DNA of 64,000 nucleotides. Origin: Haemonchus contortus (taxonomy: Eukaryota > Nematoda > Chromadorea > Rhabditida > Trichostrongylidae). The notes beneath the pieces are model-generated. The model made no database searches. It was not told the DNA's origin and saw only the letters and a program-made list of their open reading frames with translations. Location: NCBI GenBank assembly GCA_000469685.2, contig LS997564.1, forward strand, positions 41,000,240 to 41,064,239. Reading direction: 5' to 3'. Positions 1 through 11,600 of the stretch are shown here, piece after piece. Position 1 is the first letter of the stretch; each line of letters begins with the position of its first letter. The translations under genes were made by a program, and so were the position numbers.

Positions 1-37
1 TACGCTGGATCCTTGCACTAGTTTTCTTTTCTTTTAG

Positions 38-3000
38 GGCTGGCGGAATTTGCTTGATTGCTTGCTGCAGCTTTTCCGTGCTCGTCTCCTCCCACCGGAG
101 TTAACCGAAGTAGATGATTTTGTTGACGAGAAGGGCTGGGTATCGTTGATACGCGATCACGTCGTGTGAGTTTGAGATTGGGGTTTTTCATGTCACTCAT
201 AGAAGAAAATGGGGGAAGTGTTAGTAAGTGATGGTTGGGACATAATTTGCAAGAGAATTTTTCTACAGATTAATAACTTCTTTTCAAATTGGATGAGTAA
301 TTTGAGTTGTGGGGGTTTGATGGGTCATTATTGGTCATTCCAGTGACCCTCAACCGGTTCGTAACGAATCCGGTCTTCTGTCGTGGTTTGGTCTTGGCGG
401 TGGAGCTAGTGAAAGCGAACGGAAGAAGCTTACACAGGAACAACAGAATGCTATTAAGGTTGACATTTCCATCATGGAATAATTTACTTGTTTATTTTAT
501 CGATCTTCTCCTGAAGTTTACCCTATAAAGTAGCACTACTACAATGGTTCCCTGCATCTCTGAGAGTCTTTAAGTGTCTTTGTTTCAGCTTGCTCAGTCA
601 GTTATTACCGAATGCCGGCCTTCTCAATTGTTTACCGACAGCAAGTACTTGACGAGTACGGCGTTGTCGGAACTTCTGAACGCTTTGATTCATGCTAGTC
701 AAGCGATAGTCCAGCAGGCGGATTCGCTAAAGCCGGTCGGTGTATCCTACACTCTATTTTCGATTTTCTCCACTTTCTTTTAAGTCAATTCAATGGTCTT
801 TTTAATTTTACCTTTTTTGTTATGTGATTTATTCGAAAAATGATTTTTATTTCAAATACTGACTTCCTATTAGCCCTCATATCACTACAAATAGCTAGGG
901 CTATTAAAATATGCTGACCAATTAAAAATTTTTATTTCTCGTACCCGTTTGTCTTAAAATTGATGTGATTTCAGGGATCCCCTCTCAGTGGAGAAGACGA
1001 GGATGCGTTAGTGTTTTATTTAGAGCTTATTGTAACTATATGTCTAGAGAATAAGGTGAGTAATTATTTTAGTGTTCATTAGACTATTTATTTTTCTATA
1101 TGTACTCGAGGTACTTTGGTAATTGTTGTGCGAGTAGCTCAGCAAGATAATCATGTCAACATGAATAAGTAGGTAATTCAGGATCGCCTCTCATTGGTAT
1201 GGCCAACAGTTCGTCGGCATCTTGAATGGTTACTGTCGGCGCGATTTGGAAGGAGTCCGGTGGGTATCAGGTGTTGTCATTGTGTCCTTATCATTCAGTA
1301 TCTACCTTTCAGCTTCTTGTGGAGCGTGCTGTGGTTGGCCTTCTGCGCATAGCTAACAGAAATCTGTTCCGAGACAATACGATAGCAGATGATGTGCTTC
1401 AGTCGTTGTCATTGCTTTTGGTATGGTTTTTTAATGATTAATCTTATTTCACACGATTCAATTGAATACAATTATTTGAGCGCCTTTCGCCAAAGGCCAT
1501 GTATGTGTTTTCTCGTCAAATTTCGTATGGACTTCACGAATTGTTACGAACTAACGCAGCTAACGTTCATCGACAGGAGCACTGGGCTGTGCTGTTTGCA
1601 CTGCTTGAAGCAGCCGGTGCCGCCGCTTTGCAAGATGACGTACATGTGAGTTTGAAGGAGGCTCTAGAAGATTTCGTAAGAATTTTCAAGACTTATTGCT
1701 TTCAGCCTGAGATATCTGCAACTGGCGAAAGACAAGCGTTCTCGGATGGAGAAACTATATCAACTCGTCCACCGACGGACGATCGTGGCTACACGTCCGA
1801 TGACCCGAGAAGAGGTATTTTCAACAGCCATGTTGTTACACAGAAGGAGTCATCAGTTGAAAAAGCTTTTGTCCATACCCTACCAAAGTTAAATGTGGCT
1901 TCGAGTCGTTACAAATGTGTCACAAAATCCCTAGATCGCAAGTTACTGTATGTTTGATTCTCCAAAAATTCTACTCCATGCATTCAGCTGATTCGTCCGG
2001 CACAGTGGCGTCTGGTGCAGATGCAGATAGTGCTGTTTCGTTGAATCAAAGCCGTGAATGGATTCATTTGGACCATCGAGATGCTCGTCGTGCTACGGAG
2101 GATGCTCTGAGATCGCTAGGTGGAAATGCCGCTCGAGCCTGTGGTTTCTCCCGTGGTTCCCTGGTACTGCGAACTAACCTCGGTAGACATGAACCAGCGT
2201 CTTTCCTGAAGGTATTGAAAATCACTTCAGGTTGCACTTTATTGAACGTCTTGGAAGGATGCAAACTTATAAAAACCCGAAGAAGTGCTCGGTTTGTTGG
2301 AGAATGAGTGGTGCGGTTATTTCGGTGCGGAAGCTGGGTGGCCTACCACCTACGGATGCTCAGCTTTTCTTGACTAACCTCCAGTGTTTGGTTACTTGAT
2401 GTCTGCTCTGGAACACCGTACCCTTACTCACTACCAAACTTCTGTGGCTGTCTCTGGGTCTGAGTACGTAAAAGATCGTTTGGATCTATTCGGATATCCT
2501 TTCTTTGAAGGTCTGCGATACGCTATCCTTCCTGCTACGTGATGCCGTCCATGTGACACCTGACAACTTCGAGTCGTGTGTGGCATGTCTGCGAACGATG
2601 GTGGAAGCGAGTCTGGATGGCGGAAGGTAGTTTTATGTTCTCGAGTTCTGGTCGAGAAGTCAGGATTAGTGGAACTAAGTATACGGTGTATTCGAGTGCA
2701 ATTTTCTCAGTATCTCGACATTAGTGTTGCACCGATTTGGTGTTCTCTCTTTTGAGTATATCTAAACGGTGTTGGAACATCCAGATATGCTGCTGGCCCG
2801 TTGAGCGGAGATGCGCAAAATCGACTTCGCAGTCATATTGACGACCGTATGAAGAGAACGAAGGCAGCAAAACCAGGAAAGGTTGGACTGTTTTCTTTTT
2901 GAATTGAATGCTTTTTATTTTGAGGCCTTAATTGCCCACTAGTTGAACACAGGACCAACAATGACTGCATTGTATTAGTTTTTCAAGTGAATCGAACTTT

Positions 3001-6000
3001 TTTGAGGTTATTAACATTTTGGATTACGTGAAAATCATGACTAGGTGCTGCTTTTCAGAAAGACCTCTCAACAGATGTGGGTGCTGACGATAGTGAGATT
3101 CGTCGGGAGGAACAACAGCTAACGGCTAGTTACCAGCAGGTAGCGCGTTGAACCTTTGGGTTTCATTTTTTCCATGAATTTCTTTTATATGCGAATCTTG
3201 CATTGAGCCTGCTAGTTCCAGGTCTCACTTCAACTGCTTGATCTTTGCTCGACGCTTCATAGCTTAGCACCTGGTATTCTAGCCCACTGGGCAGAATCTC
3301 AACCTGAAGTGCGTTGTTTTCCATAATTCTTCCGGAGTATCTTGTTTACCTGTAACGAAACTAACGTCATTCAAGGTCGACGCGTCCATACCACATATAT
3401 GGTGCACTGTATGGCGACCGCTCTTGCAGGCAATTGCCAGACTGGGATGTGATTGTCGCCGACTGGTCAGAGCGGCTGCGTTAACGCATTTGCAGGTGTC
3501 TTTTTGTTGATTTATGCGCCCATTTGGGATATGCCATCTGATCAAAATGACCTAAAAAATTGCACACTTGGGAGAGTAAGTGTCTTTTTAAGTGAGGGCA
3601 AAGTAAAAATCGATTCGAAGATGGTATGGTGAAGGGTGACACTTTTTTGGTCCCGTGATCAATTTTCTAATTTATAGCACCCTAGGGCCAGCAGGCTTTT
3701 ATTTCCGGGGTCGATCAGTTGGTATCAGGCGGTTTGGACAAGGAAAACACTGTCTTAATCTCAGGGTAACCCCGCAAGACATTGCATAGGCCAAAAACGC
3801 AACCATACTCTTTTGCAGCTCTAAATGAAAGTCGAGGGAGTGGGATACGCTCCGCGTCCGTCTTCCAGTCAGAGTGGTAATTTTACGGCGAAATGGGATT
3901 AATTGACTTCAGGAGGCAATATTAATCTGTTCTTTTCATGAAGCCATGGATTTTCTATTGAATACTGGGTCCAAGAAGAGATTTCGTTGATCCCAAAGTT
4001 TCAGGAAATGCTTTTTTATCTGTATTTCAGTCTAGGTCATTGGGTTCGGTTCCATCTTAAAGGCTAATTTTTAGCGAGCGTTTCTTCCAACGAACATGGC
4101 CAATTTGGGAGCTGCTGAGTGGGAATCCTGTTTTGGTGAAGTTGGTACCTCCACACTTTTCTTTGATTGTGAATTTTCTGCCTAAAATTTAAGTTTGGGC
4201 GCTAAAACTAGATATAGTGAATATTTTACGGTGTATATCGATCGTTCTAGGTACTGTTCCCATTACTGGGCAAACTTCTAGACGTTTTCTCAGCCATGGA
4301 CCCTATTGGCATGGAAGATACACGAGTGCGAGCGATGCAGATCGTGGCAAAAACATTGCTAAATCACCTGACGTAAGTTTCAAACTTTCTTTTTGCCTGC
4401 TTATCTTCCCGTTCTCCTTTTCGTTTTTATATGTCATTATTAAAACATTTTTATTGATTAGAAAATTATTTTAATTGATTCTTCACTTCAGTGCTCTTTC
4501 CACATTGCCATCATTTCCTAGTTTATGGTTACGATTACTAGATTTCATGGAAAGTTACTTGCGCATAGACAGTTGTGGGAATCTGAATGAGGTATGATTT
4601 TGGCTACAGTTTTTATTTTCTTCGATAATTTTGTATAACTCCAATTTGCAGGCTGTCCCAGAATCGTTGAAGAACATGTTGCTTGTGATGGCAAGCACGG
4701 GACTATTTGCGTCCGTTCCAGGACTGCACCAGATGACCGTTGACAGAATGGGTAATGTGTTACCCCAACTAATCCGGGACACCCTTCCGGAAGCTCCACC
4801 TCCTGTGGCACCGTAAGTTGATTTTTCAGATGTATCTTCTCCTTTTCCTTTCGAAATCTGATTTTTCTAAGTCTATGCTCCGAACCTTATTTTAATAATA
4901 TTTTTACAATCGATTTCGCAAATTATTTCTCTTTTTACTTTTTTTGAGTACAACATTTGTCTTCCTTCGAATTTCGCAACGCAAAGTGCTTTATCAAACC
5001 CGGAATTTCCAGTTTTTGCAGAGTAGCGAAGAGAAAAGGGGTATGAGTCATGATTGTAATTAGCACTATTAGGGCCCATCCAGAGCCGAAGTCGTTGACA
5101 TCAGTGGCATCAGCAAGTCGAATAGGAGGATCGCGAGTTCAAATAGCCCCTGCTATTCCCTCATCCGCAGAGGTGAGTGTTCTTTTTATGGCCTATTTTC
5201 CCTCCAAAACAGACTCGTCATTCGTTAATTAAAAACGTTCTGTTGCAGGAATCGTTACCGCTTGCAACAACTACGCCAGTAGCACCGACAGCGTCAACCG
5301 CTGACTCAGCGCCCATATCGACCATCCCTGCATCATTGGACCACTCTCACCCAGACAAGGAACCAGCTCCTGTCGCTCTGCCCTCGGAGATCCCTACTAC
5401 AGCTCCTGTGAATATACCTGAACTGGTACGATCCAAAATGTGGTTTTAGGACGTCACTGGTTTGAACTTGCTCCTTCGCGATAATAGGCTTATGAAGCGT
5501 ATTTTCATGGCTTGGTTTTTTCATGATTGAGGTGTTGTTTACGAACCCGCTGGGAGATTCTACCAAAAAGATAAATAAAGCCATCCAAGTGTCCGTTGTT
5601 CTCGTTTTATGGAAGTTTTTCAGACGGAAGTCATAGTGCATTCGGGTGCGGCTTCTCCAGCATCTGTGCCATCTCCTCTAGCTGGATCGCTACCGTTGAG
5701 CACTGCCTCACAATACAGTATGATGTCGAATGCAGCTGACACAGAGACACCTTCCCAATCGGCTCCCCATGTTTGTTTATTCTGTTTTCAGTTGTTTACC
5801 AATTAATAAGCAATGTGCTGAGTGAAGAGAGAAGCCCACTTAGGTTCAGACTCAAGTGAAGGATATACTTCAGATCCCATCGTCGTCGCATGTCCAAGCT
5901 CCGCCCCAGATTCCTCTGCAGCAACCACCCCACCTTCAACAGCAATACCAAGAAGTATCGTCATCACCGCCTAGCTCACAGCCGCAGTACTACTCGCAGC

Positions 6001-7188
6001 AGCAGCAGCAGCAGTATCAACAATATACCAACTATGCCGTGAATTATCATCCAGCGGCTGCCGCTGCATATGCACAACATCAACAATACCTTCAACAACA
6101 GCACCAGCAGTACATGCCACAAGCGGACTTATCAAAAGCGTTTGCTACGCCAGGTAAGGGCTTCCACTTGATATTTCCTGACGTTATGGGTTGGTCATGC
6201 CTGGGAGACAGTCAAAGGAATTAACATCCGAAACCTCTAGGATTACAAAACTGCTTGAAAACGTTCATTATTTTGTAAATAAAGTTGATCTATTTACTTT
6301 TCTTTTTCGAGGATTTGTCATATTAACGTGGGGCTTTCTCTCAGACCCCATCGCTTGTTCATTTACTGCCATGTGACTTTAGTGCAAGACTTTTGAGCTT
6401 TTATTGGGATGCTGAACGTATTTAGTTAATGTAACAAATACAACCTAACTATTTTCAGTTCCTCCTCAATATCAAACTTCATCGTCTGCACAGCCTACCC
6501 AGGTATTGATTTGGGAATAGAATTCGTTTCTCTTCAGCTGTTTTTGTATTTTATTTCTGACCTTTGAGAAATGCGCTACAATTTCAGCAGTATTCAGTGG
6601 CAAATCCGCTGCCGTTACCATCGATGCCACTTATTGCTTCACCACATAGCGCGTTTACCCAAGTTTCGGATTTGGTGAGGAGCTATTTAATCTGCTACAA
6701 TCAGTTTTAAACATTATTCGCGTGACTACTTTTTAATGGAGCACTTTGAACGCCTACTTACTTCTTTCGAAGTCATTTCCCTTTTCATAGCCTTTACGTG
6801 TGCTAATGGTGATTGGGTTGGCGGTACTTCTCCCCGAACTCTCACGGCAAGCCGCAGTGTTTCCGCGGCGGCTACCGTATCCACTAAAAGTTCAAACCGT
6901 TCTCTTCATAGCGCGCGATCGTGTGCGGCGCGCGCGACGCGATTTTCGATTTTCGGGGAAAAAGCACCGCACCGATGAAAAATGGGTCTACACTGGGTGC
7001 CACATAAGCTTTTTTATTTATCTAGACCCCAAAATTCAAAATAACTGTAGAACGTCAAATTCGGACCCACGATTTCATTTTTAATGTCCTCTACTGAATA
7101 TTTTCAGACTCACCACCAAACTTACGTTCCTACACACCAACATGCACCTTTTCACTCTGCAGCTCATCCACCTCAGGAACGACCATAG
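38..7188 (+). CDS. gbf-1: GBF1-type ARF guanine-nucleotide exchange factor, C-terminal part (5' end outside window)
   Basis: GBF1 activates ARF GTPases at the early Golgi for COPI recruitment. The catalytic Sec7 domain lies upstream of the window; only the C-terminal HDS region and tail are here, about 1009 residues. Recognisable GBF1 stretches include LLVERAVVGLLRIANRN, GLHELLRTNAANVH, RDAVHVTPDNFESCV, GMEDTRVRAMQIV and AVPESLKNMLLVM. Exons with matching phases: 38-165, 344-458, 589-735, 975-1055, 1182-1259, 1313-1420, 1496-1645, 1706-1814, 1988-2211, 2511-2626, 2785-2881, 3059-3139, 3222-3308, 3376-3495, 4075-4140, 4251-4372, 4492-4591, 4652-4812, 5073-5172, 5249-5425, 5624-5770, 5850-6153, 6459-6502, 6588-6674 and 7108-7188. 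The ends of exons 3 and 6 have alternatives. The last exons encode a low-complexity Pro/Ser/Gln-rich tail (poly-Q near 6000-6020), longer and more Gln-rich than vertebrate GBF1 tails as far as I recall. A SINE sits in the intron 3496-4074. Confidence 0.9.
3685..3865 (+). mobile_element. tRNA-derived SINE, degraded 3' part, in gbf-1 intron
   Basis: This intronic stretch matches the body of the SINE family seen elsewhere in the window: a segment like GGGGTCGATCAGTTGGTA, then ATTGCATAGGCC, then GAAAGTCGAG before a GC-rich end. The tRNA-like head with A and B boxes is not visible, so it is a truncated old copy. It lies in the longest intron of the gene's first half. Confidence 0.6.
6675..7107 (+). 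other. Last long intron of gbf-1 with a GC-rich dispersed repeat
   Basis: There is no coding exon in this 433-base intron. Around 6890-6965 lies a CG-rich stretch whose reverse complement (GCGCGCTATGAAG and flanks) resembles copies in two patched-related introns near 18360-18415 and 19740-19800. It is probably a fragment of an interspersed repeat. Confidence 0.45.
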
Positions 7189-7534
7189 ACTTATCAACGA
7201 AATTGACAAGGAATTAACGAACCAAATTGCCGTATATAGTCTTGTGATAGCATAAATTCCATCTGAAGGGGTTGGCTGAGAAATTCCTTTCCGGAATAGG
7301 CGTTTTCTGTTTTACTCGCGCAAACTTCCTATCTATTCAGTGATAATGATCAAATGCCATTGTGCTCTATCAATGAATTCTCGAATGTGGTCACAGTTTT
7401 AGAGTTTTATTATTATTAACACACTGTGATAGTTGGTTGATAGAGATGATAGTGAATTTATTGTAATGGGAATGTGCATCGTTGAATGTGATATGTACGT
7501 ATTTATAAACTGTAAGGGATGTGGTTCCAGCCGT

Positions 7535-7540
7535 AATAAA
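7535..7540 (+). terminator. Candidate poly(A) signal of gbf-1
   Basis: An AATAAA hexamer about 350 bases after the gbf-1 stop codon, in AT-rich sequence. The 3' UTR assignment is inferred; no transcript evidence is available. Confidence 0.4.
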
Positions 7541-8632
7541 TATGAATAATAATGAGCAATTGTTGTGAAAATATCGGCTCTAGCTCCGATTTTTCTCGTG
7601 AAAAGGAACTCATAGCTCAAAAAGTTTTGGCAGAAAATCTGAAATATTTTGGATAAAGTGGGGATAGGGGGACTAAAGAGGGGATTAAGCCTTGCTTTAT
7701 GTAGATCCGCGCGATTTCGTGACGCGTCAGGTCATTTTCTGGGTCGCCGTAAGTTTGATTACAAAGGGGTTATACTAAGAGACAAGCGCGAGAGCGATTG
7801 TTTTAGGTGATACACTGTAGAGGGGTCGGAGGTAGTATACATAGTATAGGGACAAGTGGCGTACACACTATCCCCCCGCATCGCCTCGGGATCAATTCAG
7901 GACTAACACCTGCTCAAGCCAACCAAGTCTACCATTCCCTGGGGTTGACTCCAAACTATATCGGAAGGATACAAGCTGTATACTTGTACGCTGGATGGCC
8001 GGTACCCCTTATAGGCCACATAAGTATTCAGAACGCTTTAAGATTTTGAATGGAGGTAGAGGCGAAGCGCAGCCTAGAGTGGGACTGATCTACGCCAAAA
8101 AACTTCATTTTTGTTAGATTTTACAGTAGAAGATTTGAAGTATAAGTAAAGTTTATAGAGAGGAAGCAAGAAGTTGTGATTTCAAAAGTCCTTTCCCAGT
8201 AAAAGCCTGTAATAAATTAGGCAGATTTCTTTCATTGGCTTTCTCGGAAAATGGAAAGGTCAACGGTAGGATATGGTCACGAAGATCGTCCGAAGGAACG
8301 GGAGCTCCTGGATATTCAGCCAAACATTCGATACGCATTGATTGACTGATAGAACCGAAGAATGGGATGAGGTACGCGCCCGCTTGTTTTTTGCTCGGAT
8401 TCGGTCTCGCTTTCCCTAGTCTTCATGGCTTACATGGAATTTTTACTACAGAGATGTGGCCTGTGCCTTCTTGGCAATCTCCTCCAGCGTTATGTATATC
8501 ATGCTATCGATTAATTCGTGATACTGAGAGGTATTTTTTTTTATCACACATGGTTTATAAGCAGCTACAATGAAAGCCGAAGAGCATTCAGTCAGATAGC
8601 AGCATCTCGAAATGTTCCCGTATGTTTGAAGT
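7541..8632 (+). other. Intergenic region between gbf-1 and the patched-related gene
   Basis: It contains the SINE copy at about 7800-8110 and otherwise no supported gene. The roughly 500 bases before the start codon at 8633 should hold the promoter and any leader or trans-splice acceptor of the patched-related gene, for example the AG ending near 8590. No motif is decisive. Confidence 0.4.
7800..8110 (+). mobile_element. tRNA-derived SINE, near full length but diverged
   Basis: It shares its order of blocks with the copies at 22680, 36829, 46220 and 51690: a diverged head, then CAAGCCAACCAAGTCTACC, GGGGTTGACTCC, GGAAGGATACAAGC, GCTGGATGGCCGG, ATAGGCCACATA, and the tail CGCCAAAAAACTTCATTTTT. 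The A/B-box head is decayed. The tail matches the family 3' end. Confidence 0.7.
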
Positions 8633-11600
8633 ATGAAGGCGAAAGATGTTGGCGAAAAGAAACCGCTGCTACCACCAAAGCAGAAAGTATGTTACTGTTA
8701 GCTCTGATTATCAATTTTTTAACGGATCCTCTAATGATCAATGCGGAATACAGGAAGGTCCTGCACGAGCGAATCCGGGTCAATCTGTCCGGGATCTTGA
8801 GAGGCGGAAACAGGGTAAGGGCAATTCTCTAATCGTTATTGCGTATCTTGCTCGAAATTGGCAATGATCCAAGGATTCAGGGGTTGATTGATTGGCTGAG
8901 CATCTACAGTTTTAAGTGCCTGTGTTGTGCATAACCAGCTGACAACAAGCCTTCCAAAGCAGTATTTACACAGCGGCCTTCGGGAGCTCTTGGAGTAAAA
9001 GACAGAGAAACGCCACTGCTGAGGAACATCGGCAACTCGCTCCTTCACTTCATTATGAACAACCTACCGAGCCGCACAGTCATCTTATCAAATGCGAAAA
9101 TCTGGATAACGGATAAAAGATATTCTAGATAATAACTTTCCTACCTCTTGAGCACCTTCACAGTAGATTGTTTGCAGGACGTGCGCCTGAACGTGCGTCC
9201 GACGGGAGTTTTTCAACCATAGGCTTTAGGCGCACTATCTGGAGACGAATAAAAAGGTGAAGGCCTGCTTCATGGCGTTGTGCTTGATAGATAGGCGTGA
9301 TACGACAGTTTTCCCTCATACGCATAGACTTAGGCACCATCATCTTGTACATTGTACATTGTAGCCCTCATTGTTTCCACACAACATCGCCCGTTGCGCA
9401 CGCTCGCCAGTGCCAAGTTTCTGATTCCAATATCTCAGCAACGCCGGCTCGACACACCTTATGGAAGCGAGTGAAATCGCTTTTTTCGCTTCGGAAACAT
9501 TTCAATCGATATGGCCGCTGCGTTGGGAAACATCCTCGGTGGTTTCTGTTGCTTTCGGTATGTCATTTTCATTCCTCTTGAACGATTCCCAAAACTATAT
9601 GAAGGTTTGTCGTAGAGCTAAAGAGTACAGTCTGACGGCGTTCATCGATCCGTTTTGGGATGCGCCTCGCATTCATCTTCTACTCAGAATTGTAGGGACA
9701 TTTCGAGTGCATACATTGTGTATGGCAGATGCAATTAGTCCCGCTATACTCCTAAGGATCGGGGGTAACGTAGTGTTAGTAGCGCACTATCTCTTGAGCA
9801 TCATCCAGGGATCGAATCCATGATCGATATCTGCTCAGGCGGACCAAGCTCCCGTTCTTACGGAGTCGGCTAGTTACTACCTGCCTGTTTGGGAGGATGG
9901 GAGCTGTGACTTGTACCCCTGGGGGGGGGGGGGGGGGGGGGGAGGGGAGGAGCGGAACATCCCGACGAAGCGGAGTTGATTCACTCAGCTCATGCAGGTC
10001 AAAGAGCTTATTCTTTATGTGGCCTCTATAATGACGTGCTGTAGCTAGCCTATATTCAGGTTGAAGTTTCTTCCTCTTGGACGAGTTTGGTAGCATTTTC
10101 CCGACCCCGAGGAGGGAGAGGCCGATTGAACAGGGTGTATATGGCACCCAGCTCCCGGACCAGCCGGCTTTGTTTTCTGTAACACAAGGAAAATTAAATT
10201 ATTTGGTTTCATAGTTTTATCGAGTTTAGATGTTGTTATCGCTATCTTCTTACGGTATGTATAAATTGGAACTTCGAGACGACGTGAGCGGAGGCTATAC
10301 GGCTTATGATGCAAGATCACGCTATGAAGCGCAAGTGGCTCGGGAGTTCTACGGTGCCATAGGTAAGAAGCGAGATTACTTAAGAGGAAGGAAAGAAAAG
10401 CAAAAGGAAGAAATTGGATTTACATATATTTGTCAAAATTGGTGTTCAACTGCCAATGCAAAACATACGTATTGATTGTGGAGGATTGCCATTCGAGAGT
10501 GAACTGTAATGAGGGCAACACTCAACCGCAATCCACTTTCTTCGAGACTGGTGGTTAGTGCAAGCTTGCTGGCTATGCAGTCGCCATCGTCTCTAACATG
10601 CCCACATGCTCTATTTGATCAATGATAGGTGAACTCTGTGGGCGATTTTCACGGTCATTTGGGTGTCCTTTTCAGATGATCCAATGATGACTTCGGTTTT
10701 GATACTGGCAAAGGATGGCGGTACGATGCATCGCAAGGAATATCTTGATGAGGCTTACTATATCGTCAAGAGTATCCAGAACATAACCATGAAATATGGC
10801 GAACGTCGTCTGATCTATGACAAAATGTGCGAACCCCATTGTTTTGGAGATGAAGTTTTCAGCATATTCAAGGTAATCAGACTCATTCAAATGGTTGACC
10901 AAATATCCATTGGGTAGATGTACGCGGCGCGACCCATCACGTCCTCCTTCTATGATTTTTTTGCAGCGACGTTTCGATAATGCATATGAAGCGGCTAATT
11001 TGACGGGCATTAGAACAAGATTTTTAAATTTATCCTATCCGATCGGTTATCTTTTGGGTATTCCTGTTCCCTTTGAACAGTGTCTGTTTGGAGTCCGTCT
11101 GAGCAATTCGAGTTTCGAAAAAGATGTGAGCGGATTTTTTTTGTTTGTTCGTTGCTCGTAGAGGGTTTTCTTTTCGATACGAAATCCCTCAGCTCGGTGA
11201 ATGAGCAGCTTGCTTGGTCACTACCTAAGTTTCCCATGTGCTGACCACCATGAGCCAAGTATAACAGCTCCGGGGATTCACCTCTTGAGTTATGAGAAGT
11301 TCTTCAGGACTTTTTTCTGGGTTTTGCTTTTCTTAAAGAGAACCAATCAATCGAAACACAAATCACCAATATGGAGCATGTTACGGTGAGTCCTTCTTTT
11401 TTTGAAAGAAACCCATTCTTTTTTGCAATATAATTAAGCCCTGCGTCGGCTCGTCGGATGAGTATAGCGTCTGCAGTCATAGCACAGGCCGCTACGCGAC
11501 CGCCCGCGTCATAGCGCAGGCCGCTACGCGACCGCCCGCCCCAATTATATTAATGATCGCTTATATATTGTGATCGCTTTTGGCTCAGCGATTTCTCCTT

